Positions 22,301 through 29,600 of a stretch of 64,000 nt of DNA are shown here, piece after piece (position 1 is the stretch's first letter; each line of letters opens with the position of its first letter). The notes under the pieces are model-generated. The model saw only the letters and a list, made by a program, of their open reading frames with translations, searched no databases and was not told the DNA's origin. Source of the DNA: Sclerodactyla briareus (Eukaryota; Echinodermata; Holothuroidea; Dendrochirotida; Sclerodactylidae); contig JAODTK010004021.1 in NCBI GenBank assembly GCA_026419785.1, positions 124,001-188,000 on the forward strand. Reading direction: 5' to 3'. The position numbers and the translations under genes were made by a program.

Positions 22301-25300
22301 TTTGTAGAGAACTTCCTCATGGGCAATCTGGTGTATTTTTAGTTAAAAATGGAAAACACATATTAATATTTTTGGATGGAGCCCTTGGTACTTAGTACTT
22401 CTACCCAACAATTAAAAATGACCTCAATCCACAAACTGCAACTAATAAATTCAACAAAACCTTCTGGTACATTTGTCTAGTTCGAGCAACAACACAATTG
22501 GTGCTCTATTTTGATTTTTGTTGTCCTTCCATCCTCACAGGTTGAGTCCGCATGGACCATATGCAAGTTGAGCCCTACCCTCTCCTGGCTCGACACCTAC
22601 ACTACCCTCCAAGAGGTGTTCATCTCTGCTGTCAGACGAGCCCTTGTTTATCCTCTCTACAGCCAACTGGAAGCTATCACACGACTGTCTGCAAAGATGT
22701 TAAGACCATCCTCCACCTAGGTATTAATGTATTACTTTACCAATTGCCCCTTCCCTTCTTGTCAGAAGTTTACAAATGCTGGGATCTGGCTCAGAATTTC
22801 CGCAAGGGTGTGGGACCCATCCTCCATCTAGGTATGAATGTTCAACTTTGGAACCCTCCACCCCTCTCAGATGAGCTCTGTTCATACACCCTCTAAAGGC
22901 ACTGGGAGTTGGAACAACCCCCACCTACGATCTTAATCAAAACTTGTTGAAACATTGAACTCAAATGTGGCAATTTGGGTTGTATCTCCCCTCCACCCAC
23001 CAAGCGTGGCAATGTTGGTTGTATCTCCCCTCCTCCCCCTCCCCCAGTGCAGACATGTTGGTTGCTCCCCCTTCCCCCCACCCAGAAAATGTTGAATCTA
23101 TCACATACCAACCCTGAACAAAACTGGGAGCTCCATGAACATCAATGGGTGTTCAAACAGTTTAATAGTCCATGATTGTAGGTATGATTATTCAACTTCA
23201 TAAGTCCCATTTGTTAAATGAGCTCTATGCTCACCGATGCTGGGAGCTAGCTCAGGTTGCTGCAAAGAATGTTGAAGGCCAAAAATGGTCATTTAAACCA
23301 GATTTTCTTTGAACTAGCACAGGTTGAAAAGAGGACATACCAAAACCCAGAACCAAACCCTCCAAAATTTGGACGTCTATCATGTTGCCTTAATGAGATA
23401 TTTCAATTTACTTTTAAGAAATTTGAGCAGTTGTGAAATACGGGGGGAAGGAATGTGGCATAGGTTGAATGCCCATAGACCTACACAGTGAATGCTGCAG
23501 TTTTACGCATTGAAAACAGGAAGAGAAATAATGGATTGACTTAAAAAATGTATAAGAGCATCCTCTAATATTCTGTGAATGATTTTGTAGGTTTTATTCA
23601 GATTCAATCTATAGTTTGTATTTCCAAAAGAACATGATTTACATGACTTTGTATTACAAGTGATCCTGCGGTTCCCCCCCCGTGATGTCACAAAGCAAAT
23701 TTTGGAATATGTGATTGTGCCTCAACAGTACACTTGGTCTGGGGGTTCTGCTGTTATAGTGTCATAATAGAAAGTACCAAAGTCTAGCAAGATGAGGATA
23801 TGCCACTGAATAGGAGCCCCCTTCCTCTGTCAGTGACCCAGTGCTACCCCTCTACTGTCTTGTGTTAAGACGATGATACTTGATATTCCTGATTACCTGT
23901 TGCTTTATGTCCACCACCGTGGAATTTCTGCAGTGCGCCATCATATGTTTGTGTTTGTATCTGTACCATCGTCTTGTCCAAATTGCAATGATTCTTCTCA
24001 CATGACCATGCCCACATTTTTTTAATTTGGTCAAGACGATTATTTCCAGCCAGTCGGGCTGCATCTTTTTTGTGTATACAGATAAGAACCATCCAGCTTC
24101 AAGAAGCGCTAAACCTAATCGTCTTAACGCAAGACTGCCCCTCTACAGGCATTGGCAGTTGGCTTATTCTGTCTTCAGGATGTTAATATCTGGGGTCAGC
24201 TCAGAGGCTCAAATTCAGAAAATGTTGTGAACGCCCATAGAGTCCAGATGCTTTGTGTGGCCAAGCTGAAATTCAGTCAGCAGCGTTTTTACAGGAGGTA
24301 CAAAAACACCAAGTTGTTTTCTGGGTTAGTAAGTGGGAAAATTGTCAAAATTGTTTTTGTTACAGTTAGGTTGTAAAGACAATACCTTAATTAGGTCAGG
24401 ATGAACAAGACCCAACCCTCAAAGGGGTCAGGTAAGGTCACTGGAGGTTAACAGAGGTAAAGAAACTTTTTGATCAGGATAAGTCTGGATGGATGCCTGA
24501 TATATAAGCTGGGAGTGTGATGGTAGCTTCTCACCAATGGGAACACAAGAACACTATTATTTTGGTTGTGTTGATTCTCTGTGACACATGGGGAATTCGT
24601 GAAAAGTCTTATATTTTAGCTTGTGAACACGATAAACTGACCAAGTCCTGATGGGTGAAGTTTGATTTCGTGCCATATGCATAATTCCCAGGGTGAGAAC
24701 CTTGAACACTATTGTTTGTGGGTCCGATAAGACTTCAAGTCAAAGGTCAAAAAAGTAATAATTTCCTTGTAAACACAGAAATCAAGGATTGGCTCTCTAT
24801 GGTAGAGCCTTCACAGGGAGTATAATAACCCCATCAATTCTGGTACAGGCTGGAGCCGCAATTTTGTTGTGAAAAACAAGAAAAAGTGTCTTGGTTAATT
24901 TGGAGGTTAATGTGGGAACACGGTAACTTGATAGTATAGATCGAGAAGCTTGTTATCTTGGCAGTATGGCATGCATGGGCTTTCATGATGATTACAGGAA
25001 TTCTAGTGCTTTTGGGTTAGGTCAAAGATCATCTGAGGTCAACAAAGGCAAGAAATTAATAACAATTTTTGCTTTCAGTAACACTGAACTAGTGATTAAA
25101 TCCTATTCTACCTGAGAGTGGAATCAGGGATATGCTCACGTGCAATCTGTTGCAAATTTGCAGCTCATGGTGAAGGTTTCACCTCCACTGTACCAGTGAC
25201 CCTGACATGAGGTTGCTAATCATGTCTTGGCTATTTTCCTCTTTGTTCATTCCAGGTCGTAACCAGGCCTTGAAAGCCTTGCTGGAAGTTCACAGTATAC

Positions 25301-27460
25301 TAGCTGAGGATGACCCACACTACATCCTCAAGAAACTCTACATCACAGACTACTGTATCTGGATCCAGGGCAATCTCACCACAGGATAGCTGGACTGGCT
25401 GAGTCACTCAGTGAGGTGAGTTTCTGTGCTGGAGGTCTTCATGTTAGCAGTTCACAGTATCCTGGCTGGGTATGATCACCCACACTACATCTTTAATGAA
25501 CTCTATATCACAGACTACTGTATCTGGATCCAGGGCAATCTCACCACAGGATAGCTGGACTGGCTGAGTCACTCAGTGAGGTGAGTTTCTGTGCTGGAGG
25601 TCTTCATTGCTAGCAGTTCACAGTATCCTGGCTGGGTATGATCACCCACACTACATCTTTAATGAACTCTATATCACATACTACTGTATCTAGGTCCAGG
25701 GGCAATCTCACCACAGGATAGCTGGACTGGCTGAGTCACTCAGTGAGGTGAGTTTCTGTGCTGGAGGTCTTCATTGCTAGCAGTTCACAGTATCCTGGCT
25801 GGGTATGATCACCCACACTACATCTTTAATGAACTCTATATCACAGACTACTGTATCTAGGTCCAGGGGCAATCTCACCATAAGATAGCTAGACTGGCTG
25901 AGTCACTCAGTAAGGATAGTGTCTGTACTGAAGATCTTCATTGCTAGCAGTTCACAGTATCCTGGCTGGGTATGATCACCCACACTACATCTTTAATGAA
26001 CTCTATATCACATACTACTGTATCTGGGTCCAGGGGCAATCTCACCATAAGATAGCTAGACTGGCTGAGTCACTCAGTAAGGATAGTGTCTGTACTGAAG
26101 ATCTTCATTGCTAGCAGTTCACAGTATCCTGGCTGGGTATGATCACCCACCACTACATCTTTAAATGAGCTCTGAACTAAGAACTACTGAATCTGGAACC
26201 TATAACATTGTCGGATCTCTCTGCCTAATTCTTACTTACACTCCCCAGATCACTGTAGTGAAGAATGACGTTGACCTGGACCTGGAAGCAGGGAGGCGGA
26301 TGGAAGAGGTCCTCGAGGAAGATTGTGATGATGAAGAGGGTTCCCTATCTGCCATAGAGATGCATGGGTATCCTCACATGCTGCAGAAACCTTCTAAGGG
26401 GGATTCACCTATCGCAAGGGAACCTGCGGCAGACAGAACTAATCTGTCCTCTTCCGAAGCTGGATTAGACAAGGATGCTGGTAGTCCTGGATCGCGCACC
26501 TCAGAGGAGGGGGGATCATCGATTCTGATGATGACTCAAGTGATTCAGGGGACAGTGCGAGCACAGACGAAGAGAGCTCTCTGAGGAGGAGTAAACTGAA
26601 GGCAGAGAGAGATCAAAGACTGTGGAGGCTTCTTCCAGGGATGAAGAGAAGGAAAAAGTGGGGATGCCAACTAGCAACCTTGAATCACGAAGACAATGTG
26701 AAGTTGATGATAACACAATTGAACAAACAGACCACGAGGGGAATAAGAGAATCACAGGTGAGTGAGTGCTGTTCTATCAGCCGTGAGGGGGGAGGGAACG
26801 GACGAACGAGAAGGATCTTGTGAGGAAGTTGAGATACAGACACAAATGACTGGGAGAGAAGCTGGTTCGATGAGAACCAAAGTAGACAATTCAGAGGTCG
26901 AAAGGCAATTAGAAGATGGCGAAGATCAAGCATGTGGAACTAGTGAAAGCAGAAGGACGCTGGAATTGTCAAATTCAGAAACAATGAGCAACCATGAGGC
27001 AACTCATGGGAAAAAAAAAAGGTATTGAACAAAGGACCAACAGAAGGCACAAGCCGCAGTCACCTGTGACATGAGGACAAGTTTGGATCACGTCGGGCTC
27101 TACCGTGCATGGGGTTGGGTGGACTTGTTGAGATTTCTCGAAGAGATCTAGCCAACCGGAGACGCATCAGATTTGATCAGTTGGGAAGAGAGAACATTGA
27201 TAGGTGAGAAGAATGAAGTAGACAATTCCAAGGATACATGTTTTTTACTTTCGCTCGAAACAGGTGGCTATCAAACAAGTAAAGAAGAGACTGATTCTGA
27301 ACAGGTGGGAAAGAGTAGTGTTGAAGAAGGCTCAGTGAGCCAAGTTTGCCCATTGAATAAGAGGATGACATCCCTGATGATACAGAAGAGTAAAAACAGT
27401 TCAAGTGAGAGTAGAAAGGAACTGGACTCGGATGATGAGAGTGACGTGGATGAGGACTAG
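10243..27460 (+). CDS. SHQ1: SHQ1, H/ACA snoRNP assembly chaperone (whole gene, ten exons)
   Basis: SHQ1 binds dyskerin (Cbf5/NAP57) before it joins H/ACA RNPs, shielding its RNA-binding face until the R2TP complex helps release it; it acts in cytoplasm and nucleoplasm. Exon translations follow the family from end to end: MLTPAFELSQ and KPYFLR (CS domain), NWEVEQTPC linker, KYGF and GVFSQLQ, HYLADLF, DGATEKEAYMGLVDILFAFAF, VESAWTICKLSPTLSWLDTY, YPLYS, LYITDYCIWIQ, then an acidic Ser-rich tail ending DSDDESDVDED. Exons are 10243-10382, 11134-11193, 12199-12324, 14836-14980, 15364-15476, 17711-17806, 18954-19115, 22541-22720, 25256-25415 and 26249-about 27460. Phases match across all junctions. 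Most exons contain one-base frame breaks despite intact splice sites. Family identity is close to certain; whether the breaks are real or assembly errors is open. Confidence 0.95.
10383..11133 (+). other. SHQ1 intron 1
   Basis: Phase-2 intron with GTAAGC donor and TTTAG acceptor. I see no repeat family, RNA gene or nested reading frame in it. Confidence 0.7.
11134..11193 (+). CDS. SHQ1: SHQ1 exon 2, CS domain
   Basis: Acceptor TTTAG at 11,129-11,133 and donor AAAG|GTCAGT. The frame that fits the family reads LPGALIEDGRGQLNMCDK, equivalent to the family's LTLPG...YDADK strand. Entry from exon 1 (AG|A) puts the first codons LT one base out of register with LPG, so one base seems to be missing near 11,138. 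The exon ends in phase 1. Confidence 0.85.
12085..12129. repeat. Perfect 17-bp hairpin in SHQ1 intron 2
   Basis: AAACAACCTACCAGGTA at 12,085-12,101 and its exact complement TACCTGGTAGGTTGTTT at 12,113-12,129 flank an 11-base loop. It lies 70 bases upstream of exon 3. CTACC is repeated just after the right arm. It could be a tiny foldback element, or a structure affecting exon 3 splicing; nothing else in the intron was recognised. Confidence 0.85.
12199..12324 (+). CDS. SHQ1: SHQ1 exon 3, end of CS domain and linker
   Basis: After acceptor CCAATAG the frame reads GIFTIQIPKETQGEVFDGLD then MLTRLMAPT, a very close match to the family. Two donors of equal phase are available: ACTG|GTGAGG at 12,285 and CTTG|GTAGGT at 12,324. 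The longer form adds GEVTAAEPTVETL, which resembles the linker of vertebrate SHQ1, and is preferred. Use of the inner donor would give an in-frame shorter isoform. Confidence 0.92.
12800..13024 (-). mobile_element. tRNA-derived SINE, array unit 1
   Basis: Minus strand starts GCAAGGTAGCCTAATTGGTT, with box A (TAGCCTAATTGG) and box B (GTTCGAGTCC) about 35-40 bases apart, as in a Pol III tRNA-type promoter. A body follows with 'GGCGCCTCATCTAGATTG', 'CTACAGTAGGTGTGAATGGG' and an AT-rich tail. The tRNA-like head covers about 12,954-13,024. Confidence 0.75.
13190..13415 (-). mobile_element. tRNA-derived SINE, array unit 2
   Basis: The same head, boxes and body as in unit 1, at the same place in the second tandem unit. 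It was therefore copied with the unit and is not an independent insertion. Confidence 0.75.
13572..13797 (-). mobile_element. tRNA-derived SINE, array unit 3
   Basis: Copy of the unit 2 SINE, practically identical, again in register with the tandem array. Confidence 0.75.
14836..14980 (+). CDS. SHQ1: SHQ1 exon 4, acidic linker into SHQ1 domain
   Basis: Acceptor TTGACAG precedes APVDGQESGDEEINWEVEQ then TPCLLDEDDILGPVKYGFAG and RRSGVF. The end GVFSQLQ, expected before EELSAIVDV, is obtained only with one base added near 14,969. The donor position reads CAG|GAAACTGAG where GT is expected, consistent with the loss or change of a single base at the site. Confidence 0.92.
15364..15476 (+). CDS. 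SHQ1: SHQ1 exon 5, start of SHQ1-specific domain
   Basis: Acceptor CTCCTCCAG follows a strong pyrimidine tract. The exon reads in a single frame: EELSAIVDVPDPDQTKPAER then RKLRQQEEQEKFDDEHYL, with donor CT|GTAAGA. The codon for the last L is completed by the first base of exon 6. Family equivalent: the IDIKDPD...ERRQ...FDPDHYLAD segment of vertebrate SHQ1. Confidence 0.95.
15477..17710 (+). other. SHQ1 intron 5
   Basis: 2.2-kb phase-2 intron. A weak tRNA-like stretch (15,625-15,690: GTGGTTAGCACAGCTGGG and GGTTGAATC) and a SINE-body-like stretch near 16,085-16,140 (AAGTGTCTTGCTCAAGGTCA) may be remains of an old SINE. An A-run sits at 16,733-16,746. No gene is seen in it. Confidence 0.5.
17711..17806 (+). 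CDS. SHQ1: SHQ1 exon 6
   Basis: Acceptor TTCCACAG, then (L)ADLFQDDMIQPLLAFRPSWE in frame with exon 5. After W-E the expected charged stretch FKLDEDKS is found one base out of frame (about 17,771), and a TGA follows in that frame before the presumed donor CAACAG|GTGGAA at 17,806. The 3' end of this exon is therefore the least certain of the set. Confidence 0.85.
18260..18500 (+). repeat. R2 element head and body fragment, SHQ1 intron 6
   Basis: TCCTTGACAAAGTCGGAGGA then ATCTATGCAGTCATGACAGTGTGTG, a short GT microsatellite, a segment with 'GATGGATGAAGCTCATACTT' and then AGGTCA-type repeats ending TGTAAACACGATAAG. The layout matches the copies near 32.9, 55.6 and 59.3 kb. No coding domain. Confidence 0.75.
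18954..19115 (+). CDS. SHQ1: SHQ1 exon 7
   Basis: Acceptor TTTCCCCACAG. The exon reads DLIKFTEVEQ, then after one frame break near 18,990 RKLPHKEFILDGATEKEAYM and GLVDILFAFAFNNRCTEGENG. This matches the family's YQLRKF...LLDKRA...LIDILLAYCYE.RVTEGEKN. The donor is GGG|GTAAAT at 19,115, phase 0, and joins VESAW in exon 8. Confidence 0.92.
20760..21960. repeat. Degenerate ~200-330-bp tandem array, SHQ1 intron 7
   Basis: Two motifs alternate: 'GTTGGTCCTCATTxATATxCATAAGG' (near 20,776, 21,460, 21,672, 21,895) and 'GTGGATGATTGxCC...TAGTGCxGATCTAATTAATxxTCAT' (near 20,882, 21,107, 21,570, 21,760). The copies are old and uneven in length. The rest of the intron (19,116-22,540) shows an R2-like head near 19,990-20,035, two copies of a GCCGCTGCCTTAA segment (20,250 and 20,380) and AT-rich runs near 20,680, but no gene. 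Confidence 0.65.
22541..22720 (+). CDS. SHQ1: SHQ1 exon 8
   Basis: Acceptor ATCCTCACAG, then VESAWTICKLSPTLSWLDTY and TTLQEVFISAVRRALVYPLYS, equivalent to [20 protein letters not shown]...GRRVLCYPLY. Near the end the family's ...DTIKILQLG is found as CKDVKTILHLG in a different frame, so at least two one-base slips lie between about 22,660 and 22,690. Donor CTAG|GTATTA, phase 1. The last 40-60 bases with the donor are repeated downstream (22,770-22,845 and 23,100-23,290). Confidence 0.93.
   Translation, partial: VESAWTICKLSPTLSWLDTYTTLQEVFISAVRRALVYPLYSQLEAITRLSAKMLRPSST
22721..23290 (+). repeat. Degenerate copies of SHQ1 exon 8 end with splice donor
   Basis: The exon 8 end 'CATCCTCCACCTAG|GTATTAATGT' recurs as 'CATCCTCCATCTAG|GTATGAATGT' at 22,818-22,842, preceded by CTGGGATCTGGCTC...CGCAAGGGTGT, which resembles the exon's CTGGAAGCTATCAC...TGCAAAGATGT. 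A third copy near 23,165-23,290 keeps TGTAG|GTATGATTATTCAAC and CTGGGAGCTAGCTCAGGTTG. A small C-rich tandem (TTGGTTGTATCTCCCCTCC) lies between, at 22,975-23,070. Confidence 0.65.
23320..23790 (+). repeat. Dispersed repeat family R3, copy 1 (SHQ1 intron 8)
   Basis: About 470 bp that recur in the same orientation at 29,120-29,600. Shared landmarks: 'GAGGACATAxCAAAACCC', 'GTTGxxTTxxTGAGATATT', 'GACTTTGTATTA', 'GCGGTTCCCCC' then 'GTGATGTCACAA' versus 'ATGATGTACAG', 'GGGGGTTxxGCTGT' and 'AGTACCAAA'. Divergence is strong and no coding domain was seen. Confidence 0.7.
23855..24137. mobile_element. hAT-like MITE with exact 8-bp target duplication (SHQ1 intron 8)
   Basis: The ends are CTGTCTTGTGTTAAGACGAT (left) and, in reverse complement, CAGTCTTGCGTTAAGACGAT (right), 18 of 20 matching. 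They are flanked by CCCCTCTA at 23,847-23,854 and again at 24,138-24,145, an exact 8-bp duplication. Length 283 bp, no transposase. The 8-bp duplication and a CAG-starting right end point to the hAT superfamily (known family trait). The minus-strand frames here are non-coding filler. Confidence 0.85.
24400..25070 (+). repeat. Diverged R2-like body repeats, SHQ1 intron 8
   Basis: Several units with GGTCAGGTAAGGTCACTGGAGG (near 24,429), TCAAAGGTCAAAAAAGT (near 24,740), 'GTTAGGTCAAAGATCATCTG' (near 25,015) and short links such as TTGTxAACAC(A/G)xxxA. The wording matches the AGGTCA-rich body of R2 but no head or microsatellite is present. Confidence 0.5.
25256..25415 (+). CDS. SHQ1: SHQ1 exon 9
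   Basis: Acceptor TTCATTCCAG, then GRNQALKALLEVHSILAEDD and PHYILKKLYITDYCIWIQ, the most conserved block of the SHQ1 domain. Beyond WIQ the expected helix reads SHHRIAGLAESLSE one base out of frame: the exon has CAGGGC where the later tandem copies have CAGGGGC, which restores the frame and the exact family spacing. Donor GAG|GTGAGT at 25,415, phase 0. The exon's 3' 128 bases seed the 167-bp array that follows. Confidence 0.95.
25416..26200 (+). repeat. 167-bp tandem array copying SHQ1 exon 9 end and donor
   Basis: 'GTTCACAGTAT' starts at 25,288 (exon 9 itself), 25,450, 25,616, 25,783, 25,950 and 26,117, so the spacing is 162, 166, 167, 167, 167. Each unit contains about 128 bases of exon 9 (VHSILAGYDHPHYIFNELYI then TDYCIW), the phase-0 donor region and about 35 bases of intron. 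Units 1-3 keep GAG|GTGAGT or close forms, while units 4-5 have AAG|GATAGT. Some units carry TAG at the W codon of YCIW. The last unit decays near 26,200, just before exon 10. Confidence 0.95.
26249..27460 (+). CDS. SHQ1: SHQ1 exon 10 and acidic C-terminal tail (boundaries uncertain)
   Basis: Acceptor CTCCCCAG at 26,241-26,248, then ITVVKNDVDLDLEAGRRMEE then VLEEDCDDEEG, matching the vertebrate helix LTKAQLGLELEELE. An acidic, Ser-rich, disordered-looking tail follows: SEEGG, then after a G-run length change (about 26,515) DSDDDSSDSGDSASTDEESS, then SSRDEEKEKVGMP in the next register. A further donor-like CACAG|GTGAGT lies at 26,757, so the tail may be split. The frame 26,762-27,028 and the frame ending KELDSDDESDVDED at 27,460 keep the same composition. 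Vertebrate SHQ1 also ends in an acidic tail, poorly conserved, so only the first ~60 residues are identified by homology. Confidence 0.75.
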
Positions 27461-28984
27461 CATGGTCGGGTGGGTGTGGAACCACTGGAGAGAATCATGA
27501 CCAGGGCAATCGAAAGGGTAGGAATACTGAATGACAGACATAATCCAACCCCATACAAATATCACATGGTGTAAGATAGGTACACACAATTGTCCTCTTC
27601 TGGTCCACTTCCATGACTTTGTAGGAAAATCCGTGTGAAACCTGCTTTCCTGGACAAGAGGTGGGACCTTACATATGAGAATTTCGTCTACTTTCACATA
27701 TGTCCATCTGCATGGGGAACTTTGGATAGTAGCACAGAATAATAGTCTTAGCCTGTTCATAATAATGGGCACTACAATGGGATAATCTGTAGTCTTGCCC
27801 TCTGGGCCACCTGTGTAAAGATTGTTGATCATAATCTTAGACCCTGTGCCACACATTTAAGTGTAGATGTGCAGCCAAAACTAAGTTGAATGTACAGCAG
27901 GTCAAAACTATTTGGTCCTTTCTTTCCGCACTGGCAACAAACAAATTTGTGTGTAGGTTTATAGGAGGTATTCTATCATATTCCATTATTGTCATTAAAG
28001 GCTAAATAGAGGACGAATGATTTTGTATCTATAATGAATGTTGGTATTTGTCAGTTAAAATGTATGATAACCAACATCAGCAAGTTACATATGGAATGAA
28101 CTTAGTCATAACAGACTGCTAACAGAAATCAGGATAACTAATGACAGTGTGCATCCCAAAAATAAATGTGGTTAATGTCAACTCGCAGCTCATGGCTTTC
28201 CAAGTCAGATTACATCTGCTAATTGACATAGCACTCAGGTGGAGTGGGAGGGGTGTTGAGAACTGTCGGCAATGCAAATAATAACAAGTGCCTTACCAGA
28301 AGTTATGAAGCACTGCTCTAGGAATGGAAATTCAGTTGTTCCTTGAGCGAGTGAAGGGATTCACATTTTGTATAGATATCAATGAAAGTTGTTTTAGATC
28401 CTATGAGCACACACAGAAGAGGGGGAGGTATCACCAATTGATTCACAAGCTCTAGGCATGTGAAGAGACTAGTATGTAAGGAAGATGGGTGTTGAAGAAC
28501 AACTTTGACATATCCAACTAAGAATTATAAGGTTCCCTCCAGGCCCTGAACTCCTCAATCCTGGTTGCATCCTTCCTCAAGTTGATCATTGTTTTTTCGG
28601 GGGGATGGGGGGACCTTGTGTGTATGTGCACATGTCATATTACAGGCAGAGACACCTCTCCCCTATAAACTGTTCCTGATTGCTAGGTGCATACTCATAT
28701 ATTTTTGGGGTATAAACAAACTCCCCTATAGCAATAACACTACATATGCATAATCTTAAACTGCTAACACTCTGGGACTATGTTTGAATAGAACCGTGCT
28801 TGTCTGTGTTGATGAAAACCCGATTGACCTTTGACACCAATATCATTCCCCATAAGAATATATTGCAAATGTAAACAGGCTACAATATTCCCTGTGTGCC
28901 AAACCAGCTGGAATAGGATTGAATGCATTTTCTCCTCATTCCCAATTTTAAAAACCTGACACAACCGTTTACAGATAAGCTAAA
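27461..28984. other. Downstream of SHQ1, likely 3' UTR then intergenic
   Basis: The first part should hold the SHQ1 3' UTR. An AATAAA sits at 28,160, far from the stop, and cannot be defended as the site used. At 27,585-27,710 there is a fragment of repeat R3 (TCTTCTGGTCCACTTCCATG, GACAAGAGGTG), which recurs at 28,985-29,070. No gene recognised. Confidence 0.5.
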
Positions 28985-29600
28985 GCAACACATTGTCCCC
29001 CTTCTGGTCCAACTTCCATGACCAATCTAGGAATACTGTGGGAAAACTTGCTTTCGACAAGAGGTGAGGAAGGGGGGGACAAGAAGGGGTGGTTGCATAC
29101 GAGAAATATTGTCTACCTTCACACACAGGTGGAAAGAGGACATATCAAAACCCCACACCCCAACTTTGAAGGTTCTAGCATTTGCCTTGTTGAGATATTC
29201 CAAAATACTTCTGAGAAATTGGAGGAATCTATGACATCACGGGGAAAGATGCAAAGGCTGTCCATTAACCATACACATTAAATGTTGTTTTTTTGCAATA
29301 TGATAACAAGGGGAAAACGAAAAAGGTTTCACATCGAGATGATTCTTCAATATCTTTCGAATGATTGTAGTGCTTCTGTTCGATCCAATCTATAAGTTGT
29401 TGGTATTACAGTTGACAGTGACTTTGTATTATAGGGAATCATGCGGTTCCCCCTATGATGTACAGGCGAATTTGCAATAGCGATTGGGCCTCATTGGTTT
29501 TTACACTCGGAATCGATGACAAATTCTATCCGGGGGTTTGGCTGTCATAGTGTAATAAATAGTAAGTACCAAAAGTCAGTCATAGTTACATGACCATTGG
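28985..29600 (+). repeat. Dispersed repeat family R3, copy 2
   Basis: The longest R3 copy. Its 5' part matches 27,585-27,710 and its 3' part matches 23,320-23,790 in SHQ1 intron 8. It contains 'CATGACCAATCTAGGAATAC', 'AGAGGACATATCAAAACCCC', a G-rich run and 'GTATTATAGGGAATCATGCG'. No reading frame with family similarity; class unknown. Confidence 0.7.

Noticed and set aside
25288-26200. Regular repeats with a CRISPR-like spacing
   Set aside because: Whole 167-bp units are repeated with no unique spacers, and the content is SHQ1 exon 9 with intron sequence.
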